Shown: one piece after another, positions 56,047 through 64,000 of the stretch
Layout of the letters: each line of letters opens with the position of its first letter
Position numbering within the stretch: position 1 is the first letter of the stretch
Assembly (NCBI RefSeq): GCF_006438825.1
Contig: NZ_RCZP01000016.1
Span: 1-64,000 of the forward strand
DNA length: 64,000 nt
Direction: 5' to 3'
Source of the DNA: Muricoccus nepalensis
Lineage (GTDB): Bacteria; Pseudomonadota; Alphaproteobacteria; Acetobacterales; Acetobacteraceae
Notes under the pieces: generated by a model
What the model was told of the DNA's origin: nothing
The model's database searches: none
Seen by the model: only the letters and a program-made list of their open reading frames with translations
Translations under genes and position numbers: made by a program

Positions 56047-57430
56047 CCTCCCCTTCCTCGACCGCGCGCCCGGGGAGGTCCTGGCGCGGCGCGGGGGGCG
56101 GGCCGTCACGGCCGGCCGCTTCCTGGCGGATGTCGCGGCGCTGGCGGCGCGGCTGCCGGCGGCGCCCTACGCCCTCAATCTTTGCGCGGACCGCTACCTG
56201 GCGCTGGTCGGCTTCGGCGCGGCGCTGGCGCGGGGGCAGGTGACCCTGCTTTCGGCCGACCGCTCGCCCTACCGGCAGCGGGCGCTGGCCGCGCTCCATC
56301 CCGGCGCCTACGCGCTGGTGGACGGCGGGGAAGCGGTGATCCCCGCGGCGGAGGCGGGCGCCTGGGGCGAGGGGGAGGGCGCGAACTTCGACCTCTCCGC
56401 CGAGGCCATCGCCGCCATCGGCTTCACCTCCGGCAGCACGGGGGAGCCGGCCGCGCACGCCAAGCCCTGGGGCGCCCTGGTGGCGGCCGCGCGGGCGGCG
56501 GCGCGGCGATTCGGGCTGAACGACGCGGCCGACCCCGCGACGGTGATCGGCACGGTGCCGGCCCAGCACATGTACGGCTTCGAGACGACCCTGATGCTGC
56601 CGCTGCGGGCGCCGGTGGCCATCCATTCCGGCGCGCATTTCTACCCCGTGGAGGTGGCCGAGGCGGTGGCGGCCGCGCCCGGGCGCCGGGTGGTGGTGAC
56701 GACGCCGCTGCAGCTCCGGGCGCTCGTCGCGGGGGGCGTCGCGGGCGTCTCGGCGGTGATCTCGGCGACGGCGCCGCTCGCCCCCTCCCTCGCCGCCGCG
56801 GCGGAGGCGGCGCTCGGGTCCGCGGGTGACCCGGTGCCGGTGCTCGAGATTTACGGCGCGACCGAGATGGGCTCCATCGCCAGCCGCCGCACGGTGGAGG
56901 GCGAGGCCTGGACGCTCTACGACGGCGTGCGGCTGCGGGCGGAGGGCGGGGAGGCCGTCAGCGCCCTCGTACCTGGCCTCGACGCCCCCGTGCCGCTGGC
57001 CGACCTGGTGGAGGTCGCGCCCGACGGCCGCTTCCGGCTGCTCGGCCGCCGCGGGGACCTCGTGAAGCGCGGCGGGCGGCGGGCCTCGCTGGCCGCGCTC
57101 AACCGCGTGCTCTCGGAGATTGAGGGGGTGGAGGACGGCGTCTTCCTCGCGCCCGAGGACCTCGACGCCAACCCGACGGCGCGGCTGGCCGCCTACGTGG
57201 TGGCGCCGGGCCTGACCCCGGCCGGCATCGTCGCGGCGCTGCGCGAGCGGGTGGAGGCGGTGTTCCTGCCGCGCCCCCTGGTGATGGTGGAGCGCCTGCC
57301 GCGGGACGCCGTCGGCAAGCTCACGCGCCGCAGCCTCGAGGCGCTGCGCGAGCGCCTGCCGGCGGCCGAGGCCGAGCGCCGGCCCGCTGGCGCCGAGCGC
57401 CTGTCCGGCGCCGCCGGGGGCGGGGCATGA
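56039..57430 (+). CDS. ApeH-like AMP-dependent acyl ligase
   Basis: A 463-residue member of the ANL adenylating superfamily. The A3 loop GFTSGSTGEPAAHAKPW (about 128-144), the A5 motif YGATEMGS (272-279), the hinge region GRRGDLVKRGGRRAS and the catalytic Lys427 (DAVGKLTRR) are present. In aryl-polyene clusters this enzyme activates the aryl carboxylate starter for loading on ACP. Start and stop both overlap neighbours. Confidence 0.9.
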   Translation: MASLPFLDRAPGEVLARRGGRAVTAGRFLADVAALAARLPAAPYALNLCADRYLALVGFGAALARGQVTLLSADRSPYRQRALAALHPGAYALVDGGEAVIPAAEAGAWGEGEGANFDLSAEAIAAIGFTSGSTGEPAAHAKPWGALVAAARAAARRFGLNDAADPATVIGTVPAQHMYGFETTLMLPLRAPVAIHSGAHFYPVEVAEAVAAAPGRRVVVTTPLQLRALVAGGVAGVSAVISATAPLAPSLAAAAEAALGSAGDPVPVLEIYGATEMGSIASRRTVEGEAWTLYDGVRLRAEGGEAVSALVPGLDAPVPLADLVEVAPDGRFRLLGRRGDLVKRGGRRASLAALNRVLSEIEGVEDGVFLAPEDLDANPTARLAAYVVAPGLTPAGIVAALRERVEAVFLPRPLVMVERLPRDAVGKLTRRSLEALRERLPAAEAERRPAGAERLSGAAGGGA

Positions 57431-57714
57431 GCGAGGGGCGCCGGCTGCGTTTCACCGTGCCGCCGGAGCATCCCTGCCTGCCCGGCCATTTCCCGGGGCG
57501 CCCCGTCGTGCCCGGCGTGGTGCTGCTGGACCGGGTGATGGCGGCGGCGGGGATGGCGGGCGCGGGGCGGCTGCCCTCCGCCAAGTTCCTGCGGCCGGTG
57601 CTGCCGGGGGAGGAGGTGCTCGTCGAGCTGCGCCCGCTGGAGGGGGGGCGGCTGGCCTTCACCGCCCATGTGGGCGCGGAGCTGGCCTTCCGAGGGGAGG
57701 TCGCGCCGCCATGA
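57427..57714 (+). CDS. ApeI-like 3-hydroxyacyl-ACP dehydratase
   Basis: A 95-residue hotdog-fold protein with HPCLPGHFPGRPVVPGVVLLD (His21), the FabA/FabZ-type active-site motif. It would remove water from the 3-hydroxyacyl intermediate, giving one double bond of the polyene per round. It overlaps both neighbours by four bases (ATGA). The short length is normal for the ApeI group. Confidence 0.93.
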   Translation: MSEGRRLRFTVPPEHPCLPGHFPGRPVVPGVVLLDRVMAAAGMAGAGRLPSAKFLRPVLPGEEVLVELRPLEGGRLAFTAHVGAELAFRGEVAPP

Positions 57715-59222
57715 GCTGGACCCGCGAGCGCGAGCGCGGCGGCGCGGCGCTGCGGCTGATGGCCTGGATCGCCCGGCGGATGGGCTGGCGCTTCTCGCAC
57801 GCGCTGCTCTACCCCGTGACGGCCTGGTTCATGCTCTCGGCCCCGGCCCGCCAGCGGGAATCCATGCGCCGCTTCCAGCGCCGGGCGCTCGGGCGGGAAC
57901 CGGGCTGGGCGGATCTCTGGCGCCCCTACTTCGCCTTCGCCGCGACCATGCTCGACCGCGTCTACCTGCTGCAGGGCCGCACGAAGGGCTTCGAGATCGC
58001 CGTCACGGGGCTGGAGGCGCTCGACGCGCATATCGCGGCGGGCTGGGGCTGCGTGCTGCTGGGCGCGCATTTCGGCTCCTTCGAGGCGATGCGCGCGCTC
58101 GCCGACCGCGGCTGCCCCGTGGAGGTGATGGCCTTCATGTACGAGGCCAACGCGCGGCTCGCCAACGCCGTGTTCAGCGCGCTGTCGCCGGAGAAGGCGG
58201 AGCGGGTGGTGGCGCTCGGGCGGGCGGATTCCATGCTGCGGGCGAAGGAGTGCCTCGAGCGCGGGGGGCTGGTCGGCATCCTCGCGGACCGCCGACCGGC
58301 GGTGGGGGAGGACCGGGTGGTGCCGGTGCCCTTCCTCGGCGCGGCCGCGCCCCTGCCGGCCGGGCCGCATATCCTGGCGGCCGTGCTGGGGGCACCGGTG
58401 ATGCTCGCCTTCGGGGTCTGGCGCGGGCCGCGGCGCTACGAGATCCGCTTCGAGGAGTTCGCGGCGCGGGTGGTGCTGCGCCGCGGGGCGCGCGAGGCGG
58501 ACCTCCGCGACTCGGTGCTGCGCTATGCCGCGCGGCTGGAGGCGATGGCGCGGGCGCACCCGGCGAACTGGTTCAACTTCTACGACTTCTGGGAGGAGCT
58601 GGACGGCCCCGGCCGGCCGGCGCCCGTGCCGGCCGCGGTCTCGCCGGCCGGCCGACGGGCCGTGCTGGCGCTGCCCGCGCTGGCCGCCGCCCCCCTGGCG
58701 GCACCCGGCGCCGCGGAGGGCGGCGGGCTGGAGGCGGTGATGGCCGCCCTGGCCGCGGTGCGGCGGAGCGAGGCGGAGTTCGTCGAGACGAAGGAGATCG
58801 CGGGCCTGGCCGACACCTTGCCGAGCCGCGGCACCCTGCTGTGGCAGGCGCCGTCCACGCTCGAGAAGCGGGTGGTGGAGCCCTTCCAGGAGCGCATCGT
58901 CGTGAGCGGGGAGCGGCTGGTCTACGAGCGCCCCGCGCGGGGGGAGCGGCAGGAGGTGAACCTCGACCAGGCGCCCGAGGTGCGGGCGCTGGTGGAGGCG
59001 ATCCGCTCGACCCTCGCCGGGGACCTGGCGACGCTGCGGCGCTACCACGAGGTGTCCTTCGCGGGCACGCCGGAGGCCTGGACGATCGTGCTGCACCCGC
59101 TTTCCGTGCGGGTGCGGGCGGTGGTGCAGCGGCTCGAGATCCGCGGCGTCGCGGGGTCCATCCGCTGGTTCCAGACCGTGGGCAACGAGTCCTCCGTCAT
59201 GCAGGTCACGCCCCGGACGTGA
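57711..59222 (+). CDS. LpxL-like acyltransferase fused to a LolA-like domain
   Basis: A 503-residue protein. Residues about 1-295 form a lysophospholipid/lipid A acyltransferase domain with the H-X4-E motif (His120 and Glu125, GAHFGSFE) and ILADRRPAVGEDRV. Residues 315-337 (GRRAVLALPALAAAPLAAPG) look like a signal peptide or membrane segment. Residues 338-503 resemble LolA, the periplasmic lipoprotein carrier. In typical aryl-polyene clusters these are two genes. No stop or frame break separates them here. GTG codons at 58626 and 58662 could start a separate LolA-like product, but no ribosome site is seen. The acyltransferase would attach the polyene to its lipid. Confidence 0.85.
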   Translation: MSWTRERERGGAALRLMAWIARRMGWRFSHALLYPVTAWFMLSAPARQRESMRRFQRRALGREPGWADLWRPYFAFAATMLDRVYLLQGRTKGFEIAVTGLEALDAHIAAGWGCVLLGAHFGSFEAMRALADRGCPVEVMAFMYEANARLANAVFSALSPEKAERVVALGRADSMLRAKECLERGGLVGILADRRPAVGEDRVVPVPFLGAAAPLPAGPHILAAVLGAPVMLAFGVWRGPRRYEIRFEEFAARVVLRRGAREADLRDSVLRYAARLEAMARAHPANWFNFYDFWEELDGPGRPAPVPAAVSPAGRRAVLALPALAAAPLAAPGAAEGGGLEAVMAALAAVRRSEAEFVETKEIAGLADTLPSRGTLLWQAPSTLEKRVVEPFQERIVVSGERLVYERPARGERQEVNLDQAPEVRALVEAIRSTLAGDLATLRRYHEVSFAGTPEAWTIVLHPLSVRVRAVVQRLEIRGVAGSIRWFQTVGNESSVMQVTPRT

Positions 59223-61537
59223 GATCGCCCCTCGTGCGGCCGGCGCTGGCCCTGGCCGCCCTCGCGCTGCTCGGCCTCCTCCTGTTCCGCGCGGTCGAGA
59301 TCCGCACGGACATGGCCGACTTCCTTCCCCCCGCCGCCACCCCCGGCGCCGCCTTCCTGCTCGGCGAGCTGCGCGACGGCGCCGCGACGACGCTGCTGCT
59401 GGTGGGGCTGGAAGGGGCGGAGGCGCCGGAGCTGGCGCGGGTCTCCAAAGCCATGGGCGCCGCGTTGCGAGAGGGGGGCCTCTTCGCCTTCGTCGGCAAC
59501 GGCACCGGGGACCTGACGGAGGGCGAGCAGGCGCTGCTGTTCCGCTACCGCTACCTCCTCTCCCCGGCGGAGGGCGTCTTCGAGGTGGCGGGGCTGCGCC
59601 GGGGGCTGGAGGCGCTGCTGGACGGGCTGCGGTCCTCCATGTCGGGCGTGCTGTCGCGCCTGGGCTTCGCCGACCCGCCCGGCGTGTTCCTCGACCTGCT
59701 GAAGGGGTGGCTCGGCGGCAGCACGGTGACGATGCGGGACGGCGCCTGGTTCGCGGGCGGGGACGGCCCGCCGCGGGCGCTGCTGGTGGCGAGGAGCCGC
59801 GCGCCGGGCACGGACATGGAGGGGCAGCGCGAGGCCTCCGAGGCGGTGCGGGCCGCCTTCGCCGCCGCGGAGCCTCGGGGCGCGCGGCTGCTGCTCTCCG
59901 GCCCGGGCGTGTTCGCGGCCAGCGCGGCGGCGGCGGTGAAGGCGGACGTGGAGCGGGTGTCGATCCTTTCGGGCGTGCTGCTGCTGGCCTTCCTCGTCTG
60001 GCGCTACCGCTCGGGCGCGATGCTGCTGGCGGCGGGGGTGCCGCTGCTGGCGGGGAGCCTCGCGGGGGCGCTGGCCGTCTCGCTCGTCTTCGGGCGGGTG
60101 CAGGGGGCCGCGCTCGGCTTCGGGGTGACGATGCTCGGGGTCGCCGTGGACTACCCCATCCTGCTGCTGACGGGCCGGCGCCCCGGCGAGGCGCTCGGGG
60201 CGGCCGCGCGGCGGATCTGGCCGACGCTGCGGCTGGCGGCCGGGGCGGCGGCGCTGGGGCTGGTCGCGATGATGGCCTCGGGCTTTCCCGGCCTCGCGCA
60301 GCTCGGGCTCTTCGGGGCGGCGGGGCTGCTGGCGGGGGTCGCGGTCACCCGCTGGGGCCTGCCGCGCCTGCTGCCGGGCGAGGCGGTGGCGGCGCGCCCC
60401 CTGCCGGGGCCGGTCATGCGCGGGCTGGGCCGGCTGCGCGGCCGCCGCGTGCTGGCGGCGGGGCTGGTGGCGCTGGCGGCGCTGTGGCTGGTCCTGGCCG
60501 GGCCGCCGCGCTGGGAGGACGACATCGCCCGGCTGAGCCCGGTGCCGGAGGCGGACCGGAACCTTGACGGGGAGCTTCGCGCGCAGCTCGGCGCGCCCGA
60601 CGTGCGGCACTTGGTGGCGCTGCGGGGAGCGAGCGCGGAGGCGGTGCTCCGGGCCTCGGAGAGGGTGGCGGGGGCGCTGGCGCCCTTGCTGGCGGCGGGG
60701 AGGCTGGGCGGGCTGGACCTGCCGAGCCGCTACCTGCCGAGCCTCGCGGCCCAGGCCGCGCGCCGGGCGGCCATGCCGCCGCCCGAGGTGCTGGCGGCGC
60801 GGCTGGAGGAGGCCGGGCGGGGCCTTCCCTTCCGCCCCGGCGCCTTCGCGCCCTTCCTGGCGGCGGTGGAGGAGAGCCGCGCGCTGCCGCCGCTCGACCT
60901 CGCGGCGCTGGCCGAGGCGCCGCTGATCTCGGCCCGCCTCTCGCCCCTGCTGACGGGCGGCGAGGGCGGCTGGCGGGGCCTCGGCCTGCTCTCGGGCGTG
61001 GGCGACGCGGGCGCGGTGCGGGCGGCGCTGGAGGGGCTGGGGGACCCCGGCATCCTCTTCGTGGACGTGAAGGGCGAGACGGAGGGGATGATCGCGGCCG
61101 CGACGGGCGGCGCGCTCCTCTGGTGCGGGGTCGGGGCGTTGGCGGTGCTCGGGCTGCTGGCGGCCGGGCTCGGCGGCGCGGGGGCGGCGCTGCGGCGGGC
61201 GGCGCCAATCGCGGGGGCGGTGCTGGTGGTCCTGGCGGTCCTCTCCGCGGCGGGGGAGCGGCTGACGCCCTTCCACCTCGCGGCGCTGCTGCTGATGGCC
61301 GGCGTCGGGCTCGACTACGCGCTGTTCCTGGGGCGCGCGGAGCCGGACGCGGCGGAGGCCGCGCGGAGCCTGGCCGCCGTGCTCACCTGCACGGTGACGA
61401 CGCTGCTGACCTTCGGGATGCTCGCCCTCTGCGCGACGCCGGTGCTGCACGGGATCGGGCTGACGGTCTCGGTGGGGGTGGCCGCGGCCTTCCTGCTCGC
61501 GCTCGCGCTGGCGCCGCGCGCGGAAGCCACGGCCTAG
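59219..61537 (+). CDS. MMPL/RND-type exporter of the aryl-polyene cluster
   Basis: A 772-residue membrane transporter with two RND-like halves. Each has one N-terminal segment, a periplasmic domain (about 30-230 and 430-610) and a cluster of segments (LSGVLLLAFLVWRYRSGAMLL, LGVAVDYPILLLTG; then LLLMAGVGLDYALFLGR). Members move lipids or pigments across the inner membrane. GTG start shares bases with the previous stop (GTGA). It likely passes the polyene lipid to the LolA-like carrier. Confidence 0.9.
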   Translation: MRSPLVRPALALAALALLGLLLFRAVEIRTDMADFLPPAATPGAAFLLGELRDGAATTLLLVGLEGAEAPELARVSKAMGAALREGGLFAFVGNGTGDLTEGEQALLFRYRYLLSPAEGVFEVAGLRRGLEALLDGLRSSMSGVLSRLGFADPPGVFLDLLKGWLGGSTVTMRDGAWFAGGDGPPRALLVARSRAPGTDMEGQREASEAVRAAFAAAEPRGARLLLSGPGVFAASAAAAVKADVERVSILSGVLLLAFLVWRYRSGAMLLAAGVPLLAGSLAGALAVSLVFGRVQGAALGFGVTMLGVAVDYPILLLTGRRPGEALGAAARRIWPTLRLAAGAAALGLVAMMASGFPGLAQLGLFGAAGLLAGVAVTRWGLPRLLPGEAVAARPLPGPVMRGLGRLRGRRVLAAGLVALAALWLVLAGPPRWEDDIARLSPVPEADRNLDGELRAQLGAPDVRHLVALRGASAEAVLRASERVAGALAPLLAAGRLGGLDLPSRYLPSLAAQAARRAAMPPPEVLAARLEEAGRGLPFRPGAFAPFLAAVEESRALPPLDLAALAEAPLISARLSPLLTGGEGGWRGLGLLSGVGDAGAVRAALEGLGDPGILFVDVKGETEGMIAAATGGALLWCGVGALAVLGLLAAGLGGAGAALRRAAPIAGAVLVVLAVLSAAGERLTPFHLAALLLMAGVGLDYALFLGRAEPDAAEAARSLAAVLTCTVTTLLTFGMLALCATPVLHGIGLTVSVGVAAAFLLALALAPRAEATA

Positions 61538-61570
61538 ATGGCGCGGGCGCGCGCTAGAATTCGCCGGTTC

Positions 61571-61586
61571 CCCGCTGCACAGCGGG
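61571..61586 (+). other. Short hairpin in the gap before the ketosynthase gene
   Basis: CCCGCT-GCAC-AGCGGG forms a perfect 6-base stem with a 4-base loop in the 75-base gap between the exporter and the ketosynthase, the largest gap in the polyene operon. There is no T run. It could stabilise a processed mRNA end or tune expression of the next genes. Confidence 0.4.
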
Positions 61587-61612
61587 CTTGCCCGATGCGA
61601 TAGAGCCGTCAG

Positions 61613-62803
61613 ATGTCACCCATGCTTCCCCCTCTCGCCCTCGCCGCCCGGAGCACCGTCAGCGCCATGGGCACCGGCGCCGCGGCCACGCGGGAGGCGC
61701 TGCACGCCCGGCGCGGCGGGCTCGCGCCCTGCGACCTGCCGGGGATGCCCGAGGGCATCTGGGTCGGCCGCGTGCCGGGGCTGGAGGCGGTGGCGCTGCC
61801 GGAGGCCCTCTCGCGCTACGTCTGCCGCAACAACCGGCTGGCGGAGATGGCGCTGCGGACAGACGGCTTCGCGGAGGCCGTGGCGGCGGCGGCCGACCGC
61901 TACGGGCCGCAGCGCGTGGCTGTGGTGCTCGGCACCAGCACCTCCGGCATCGCGGAGACCGAGGAGGCTTATGCCCGGCGCGGCGCGGACGGGGCGCTGC
62001 CGGCGGAATTCGACTTCACCCACACCCACGACCTGCACGCCCTGCCGCGCTACGTCCGGGCGCGGCTGGGGCTTTCCGGCCCCGCGGTCTCGATCTCCAC
62101 CGCCTGCACCTCGGGCGCGCGGAGCTTCCTGGAGGCCCAGGTGATGATCGCGGCCGGGCTCTGCGACGCCGCGGTGGTGGGCGGGGTGGACACGCTCTGC
62201 CGGATGACGCTGCACGGCTTCCGGGCGCTGGAGCTTCTCTCGAAGGCGGCCTGCCGGCCCTGCGCCGCGGACCGGGACGGGATCTCAATCGGCGAGGCCG
62301 GGGCGCTCGTGCTGCTGGTGCGGGCGGAGGACGCGGCGCCCGGCACCGTCGCCCTCCTCGGCGCCGGGGCGAGCGCGGACGGGCACCACATGTCCTCCCC
62401 CCACCCCGAGGGGCTGGGCGCGGTGGCCGCCATGCGGGCCGCGCTGGCGGCGGCCGGCGAGGGGCCGGTGGACTATGTCAACATGCACGGCACCGGCACG
62501 CGGGCGAACGACGCGATGGAGGGGAACGCGCTCCGCGCCCTCTTCGGGGAGGGCGTGCCCTGCTCCTCCACCAAGGGCTGGTCCGGGCACACGCTCGGCG
62601 CCTCGGGCGCGCTGGAGGCGGTGATCGCCGCGATCTGCGTGGAGGACGGGCTGGTGCCGGGGTGCCTGGGCGTGGAGACGCCGGACCCGGAGTTCGGCGT
62701 GGACGTGGCGGTGGGGAACCGGGCCGCGCCGGTGCGGCGCGTGCTGAGCAACTCCTTCGGCTTCGGCGGCAGCAACCTCGCCCTGGTGATCGGGCGGGCG
62801 TGA
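61613..62803 (+). CDS. Beta-ketoacyl-ACP synthase of the aryl-polyene cluster
   Basis: A 396-residue KAS I/II-type condensing enzyme. The active residues are Cys165 (STACTSG), His292 (NMHGTGT), Lys321 and His326 (STKGWSGHTLGASG), so it is catalytically complete. It would extend the growing polyene with malonyl-ACP. The chain-length-factor-like gene follows 22 bases on, suggesting a heterodimer. ATG 61613 gives the standard N-terminus. Confidence 0.93.
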   Translation: MSPMLPPLALAARSTVSAMGTGAAATREALHARRGGLAPCDLPGMPEGIWVGRVPGLEAVALPEALSRYVCRNNRLAEMALRTDGFAEAVAAAADRYGPQRVAVVLGTSTSGIAETEEAYARRGADGALPAEFDFTHTHDLHALPRYVRARLGLSGPAVSISTACTSGARSFLEAQVMIAAGLCDAAVVGGVDTLCRMTLHGFRALELLSKAACRPCAADRDGISIGEAGALVLLVRAEDAAPGTVALLGAGASADGHHMSSPHPEGLGAVAAMRAALAAAGEGPVDYVNMHGTGTRANDAMEGNALRALFGEGVPCSSTKGWSGHTLGASGALEAVIAAICVEDGLVPGCLGVETPDPEFGVDVAVGNRAAPVRRVLSNSFGFGGSNLALVIGRA

Positions 62804-62825
62804 GCGGGCCGCGGAGGACGTCCCG

Positions 62826-63596
62826 GTGAGGTGCGGCATCGCGGGCATCGGCCTGATCGGCCCGGGCCTGGCCGGCTGGGCCGCGGGGCGCACGGTGCTG
62901 GCGGGGGAGGTGCCCTGGGAGCCCGCGCCCGTCGCCCTGCCGCCGCCGGCCGCCCTGCCGCCGACCGAGCGGCGCCGCACGAGCCCCTCCGTCCGCCTCG
63001 CCCTGGCCGCCGCCGCCGAGGCCGCGGCGGGGTCGGGGCTCGCGCCCGACGGCCTGGAGACGGTCTTCGCCTCCTCCAACGGGGACGGCGCCGTGGTGGG
63101 CTCCATCCTGGAGGCGCTGACGGCGCCGGACGGCGCCATCTCGCCGACGCAGTTCCACAACTCCGTCCACAACGCGGCGGCGGGCTACTGGGGCATCGCC
63201 ATGGGCTCGACCCGCGCCTCGGTGAGCCTCGGCGGGCACGACGACAGCTTCGCGACGGGGCTGGTGCAGGCGGTGGCCAACGTCGTCGCGCGCGGGGTGC
63301 CCGTGCTGTTCTGCGCCTACGACGCGCCGCTCACGGCGCCGCTCGACGCCAAGCGCCCGACCGAGGCGCCCTTCGCCGCGGCGCTGGTGCTGGTGCCCTC
63401 AGGCGGCGTGTCGCTCTCCGTGGAGATGGCGGTGGGGGCGGAGGAGACCCCGGCGGGGGCGTGGGAGGGCCTGGCACGCGGCAACCCCGCGGCGCGCTCG
63501 CTGCCGCTGCTGCGCGCCCTCGCCCGGCGCGAGGCGGCGCGGATCGGCCTCGGCCTGGCCGATGGCGGGGCGGTGGTGGTCGAGGTCGGCGCGTGA
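62826..63596 (+). CDS. Beta-ketoacyl synthase-like chain-length factor
   Basis: A 256-residue protein of the Ketoacyl-synt_2 group. It keeps the fold (AAAGYWGIAMGSTRASVSLGG) but the active-site Cys is absent, with SLGGHDD where a ketosynthase has TACTSG, and there is no HGTGT or GH motif. Such partners set chain length by pairing with the catalytic ketosynthase encoded upstream. GTG start with GGAGG nine bases before it; the stop overlaps the ApeP-like start (GTGA). Confidence 0.87.
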   Translation: MRCGIAGIGLIGPGLAGWAAGRTVLAGEVPWEPAPVALPPPAALPPTERRRTSPSVRLALAAAAEAAAGSGLAPDGLETVFASSNGDGAVVGSILEALTAPDGAISPTQFHNSVHNAAAGYWGIAMGSTRASVSLGGHDDSFATGLVQAVANVVARGVPVLFCAYDAPLTAPLDAKRPTEAPFAAALVLVPSGGVSLSVEMAVGAEETPAGAWEGLARGNPAARSLPLLRALARREAARIGLGLADGGAVVVEVGA

Positions 63597-64000
63597 CGCC
63601 GGTCGTGCCCCATGGCGGGGCCATGCGCCTGCTCGACCGCGTGGTGTCGCACGACGCGGAGAGCATCCTTTGCGCGGCGGTCTCTCACCGCGATCCCGGC
63701 AACCCGCTGCGGCGGGACGGCGCGCTGCCGGCGGTCTGCGGGGTGGAGTACGCGCTGCAGGCCATGGCCGCGCACGGGGCGCTGACCGGCGACGGGCCGC
63801 AGCCCGCGGGGTATCTCGCCAGCCTGCGTGGCGTCGCGCTGCACGCCGCGCGGCTGGACGACGTCGAGGCCGACCTCCTCGTCTCGGCGCGCGCGCTGTC
63901 GCGGGCGGCGCGGGGCTTCGTCTACGCCTTCGAGGTCTCGGCGGAGGGCCGGGCGCTGGTCTCCGGCCAGGCCGCCATCATCCTCCCGGAGACCGCATGA
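63593..64000 (+). CDS. ApeP-like hotdog dehydratase
   Basis: A 135-residue hotdog protein. PHGGAMRLLDRV (His7) and CGVEYALQAMAAHGAL (Glu in the central helix) match the ApeP-type 3-hydroxyacyl-ACP dehydratase of aryl-polyene clusters. The gene is complete; its stop lies in ATGA, so a further gene (expected ketoreductase) probably starts at 63997 beyond the window. Confidence 0.9.
   Translation: MTPVVPHGGAMRLLDRVVSHDAESILCAAVSHRDPGNPLRRDGALPAVCGVEYALQAMAAHGALTGDGPQPAGYLASLRGVALHAARLDDVEADLLVSARALSRAARGFVYAFEVSAEGRALVSGQAAIILPETA

Noticed and set aside
57668-59218. Upstream part of the exporter frame as a larger gene
   Set aside because: This stretch overlaps the acyltransferase-LolA gene in another frame and is Gly/Arg/Ala repeats; the exporter starts at GTG 59219 with its first membrane segment.
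58626-59222. Separate LolA-like gene beginning at an internal GTG
   Set aside because: The frame runs unbroken from the acyltransferase and no ribosome site precedes the internal GTG codons, so one fused gene is the simpler reading; kept as an alternative only.

Overview
The window is a very GC-rich (around 70% or more by eye), tightly packed bacterial chromosome segment with about 57 protein genes, frequent GTG starts and many 4- to 8-base stop/start overlaps. Gene content points to an alphaproteobacterium, most likely Acetobacteraceae of the Roseomonas type (inference). Pointers are four Bug-type tricarboxylate receptors without membrane partners, a ChvI/ChvG pair near ATP-type pckA, a secB/timA/mltA block, and argH beside a TlpA-like thioredoxin and an LptM-like lipoprotein. 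No tRNA, rRNA, CRISPR, IS element or prophage was recognised, and no stretch over about 300 bases lacks a gene.

Layout. 1-6.4 kb: TonB tail, TlpA-like protein, argH, LptM-like lipoprotein, small membrane protein, DEAD-box RNA helicase, Na/Pi cotransporter. 6.6-16.9 kb: a one-direction catabolic block with a DapA-family lyase, 3-hydroxyanthranilate 3,4-dioxygenase, alpha/beta hydrolase, Bug receptor, complete Liv-type ABC importer, arylformamidase-like hydrolase and M20 peptidase. 16.9-23.3 kb: pckA, Bug receptor, DUF3237 and HugZ-like genes, chvI-chvG. 23.4-27.8 kb: EmrA/EmrB/NodT tripartite efflux operon. 28-34.2 kb: Bug receptor divergent from an Lrp/AsnC regulator, FkbH-like protein, rpe, heparinase. 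34.2-41 kb: DUF1345, LutA-like, mltA, timA, phosphatase, secB, AI-2E-family permease. 40.8-47.2 kb: zinc-finger protein, polA, and leuC-leuD flanked by two secreted proteins that share one domain. 47.4-52.6 kb: carbohydrate porin, lipoprotein, guanine deaminase, Bug receptor, crotonase.

52.7-64 kb: a methyltransferase, a MipA-like protein and a polysaccharide deacetylase, followed from 55.3 kb to the window edge by an operon with the signature of an aryl-polyene (APE) biosynthesis cluster. It encodes an ACP, a small membrane protein, an acyl-activating AMP ligase, an ApeI-like dehydratase, an acyltransferase fused to a LolA-like domain, an MMPL exporter, a ketosynthase, a chain-length factor and an ApeP-like dehydratase. 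The last stop codon lies in an ATGA, so the next gene probably starts at 63997. The acyltransferase-LolA fusion is the most unusual single gene here.

How the genes work together. The APE genes would extend and dehydrate a polyene on ACP, transfer it to a lipid and move it to the outer membrane. The 6.6-16.9 kb block would import an aromatic or amino-acid-like compound, remove acyl or formyl groups and cleave the ring. Lysine 180 of the DapA-like protein is kept, but its usual carboxylate-binding and tyrosine motifs are changed, so its reaction may be new.
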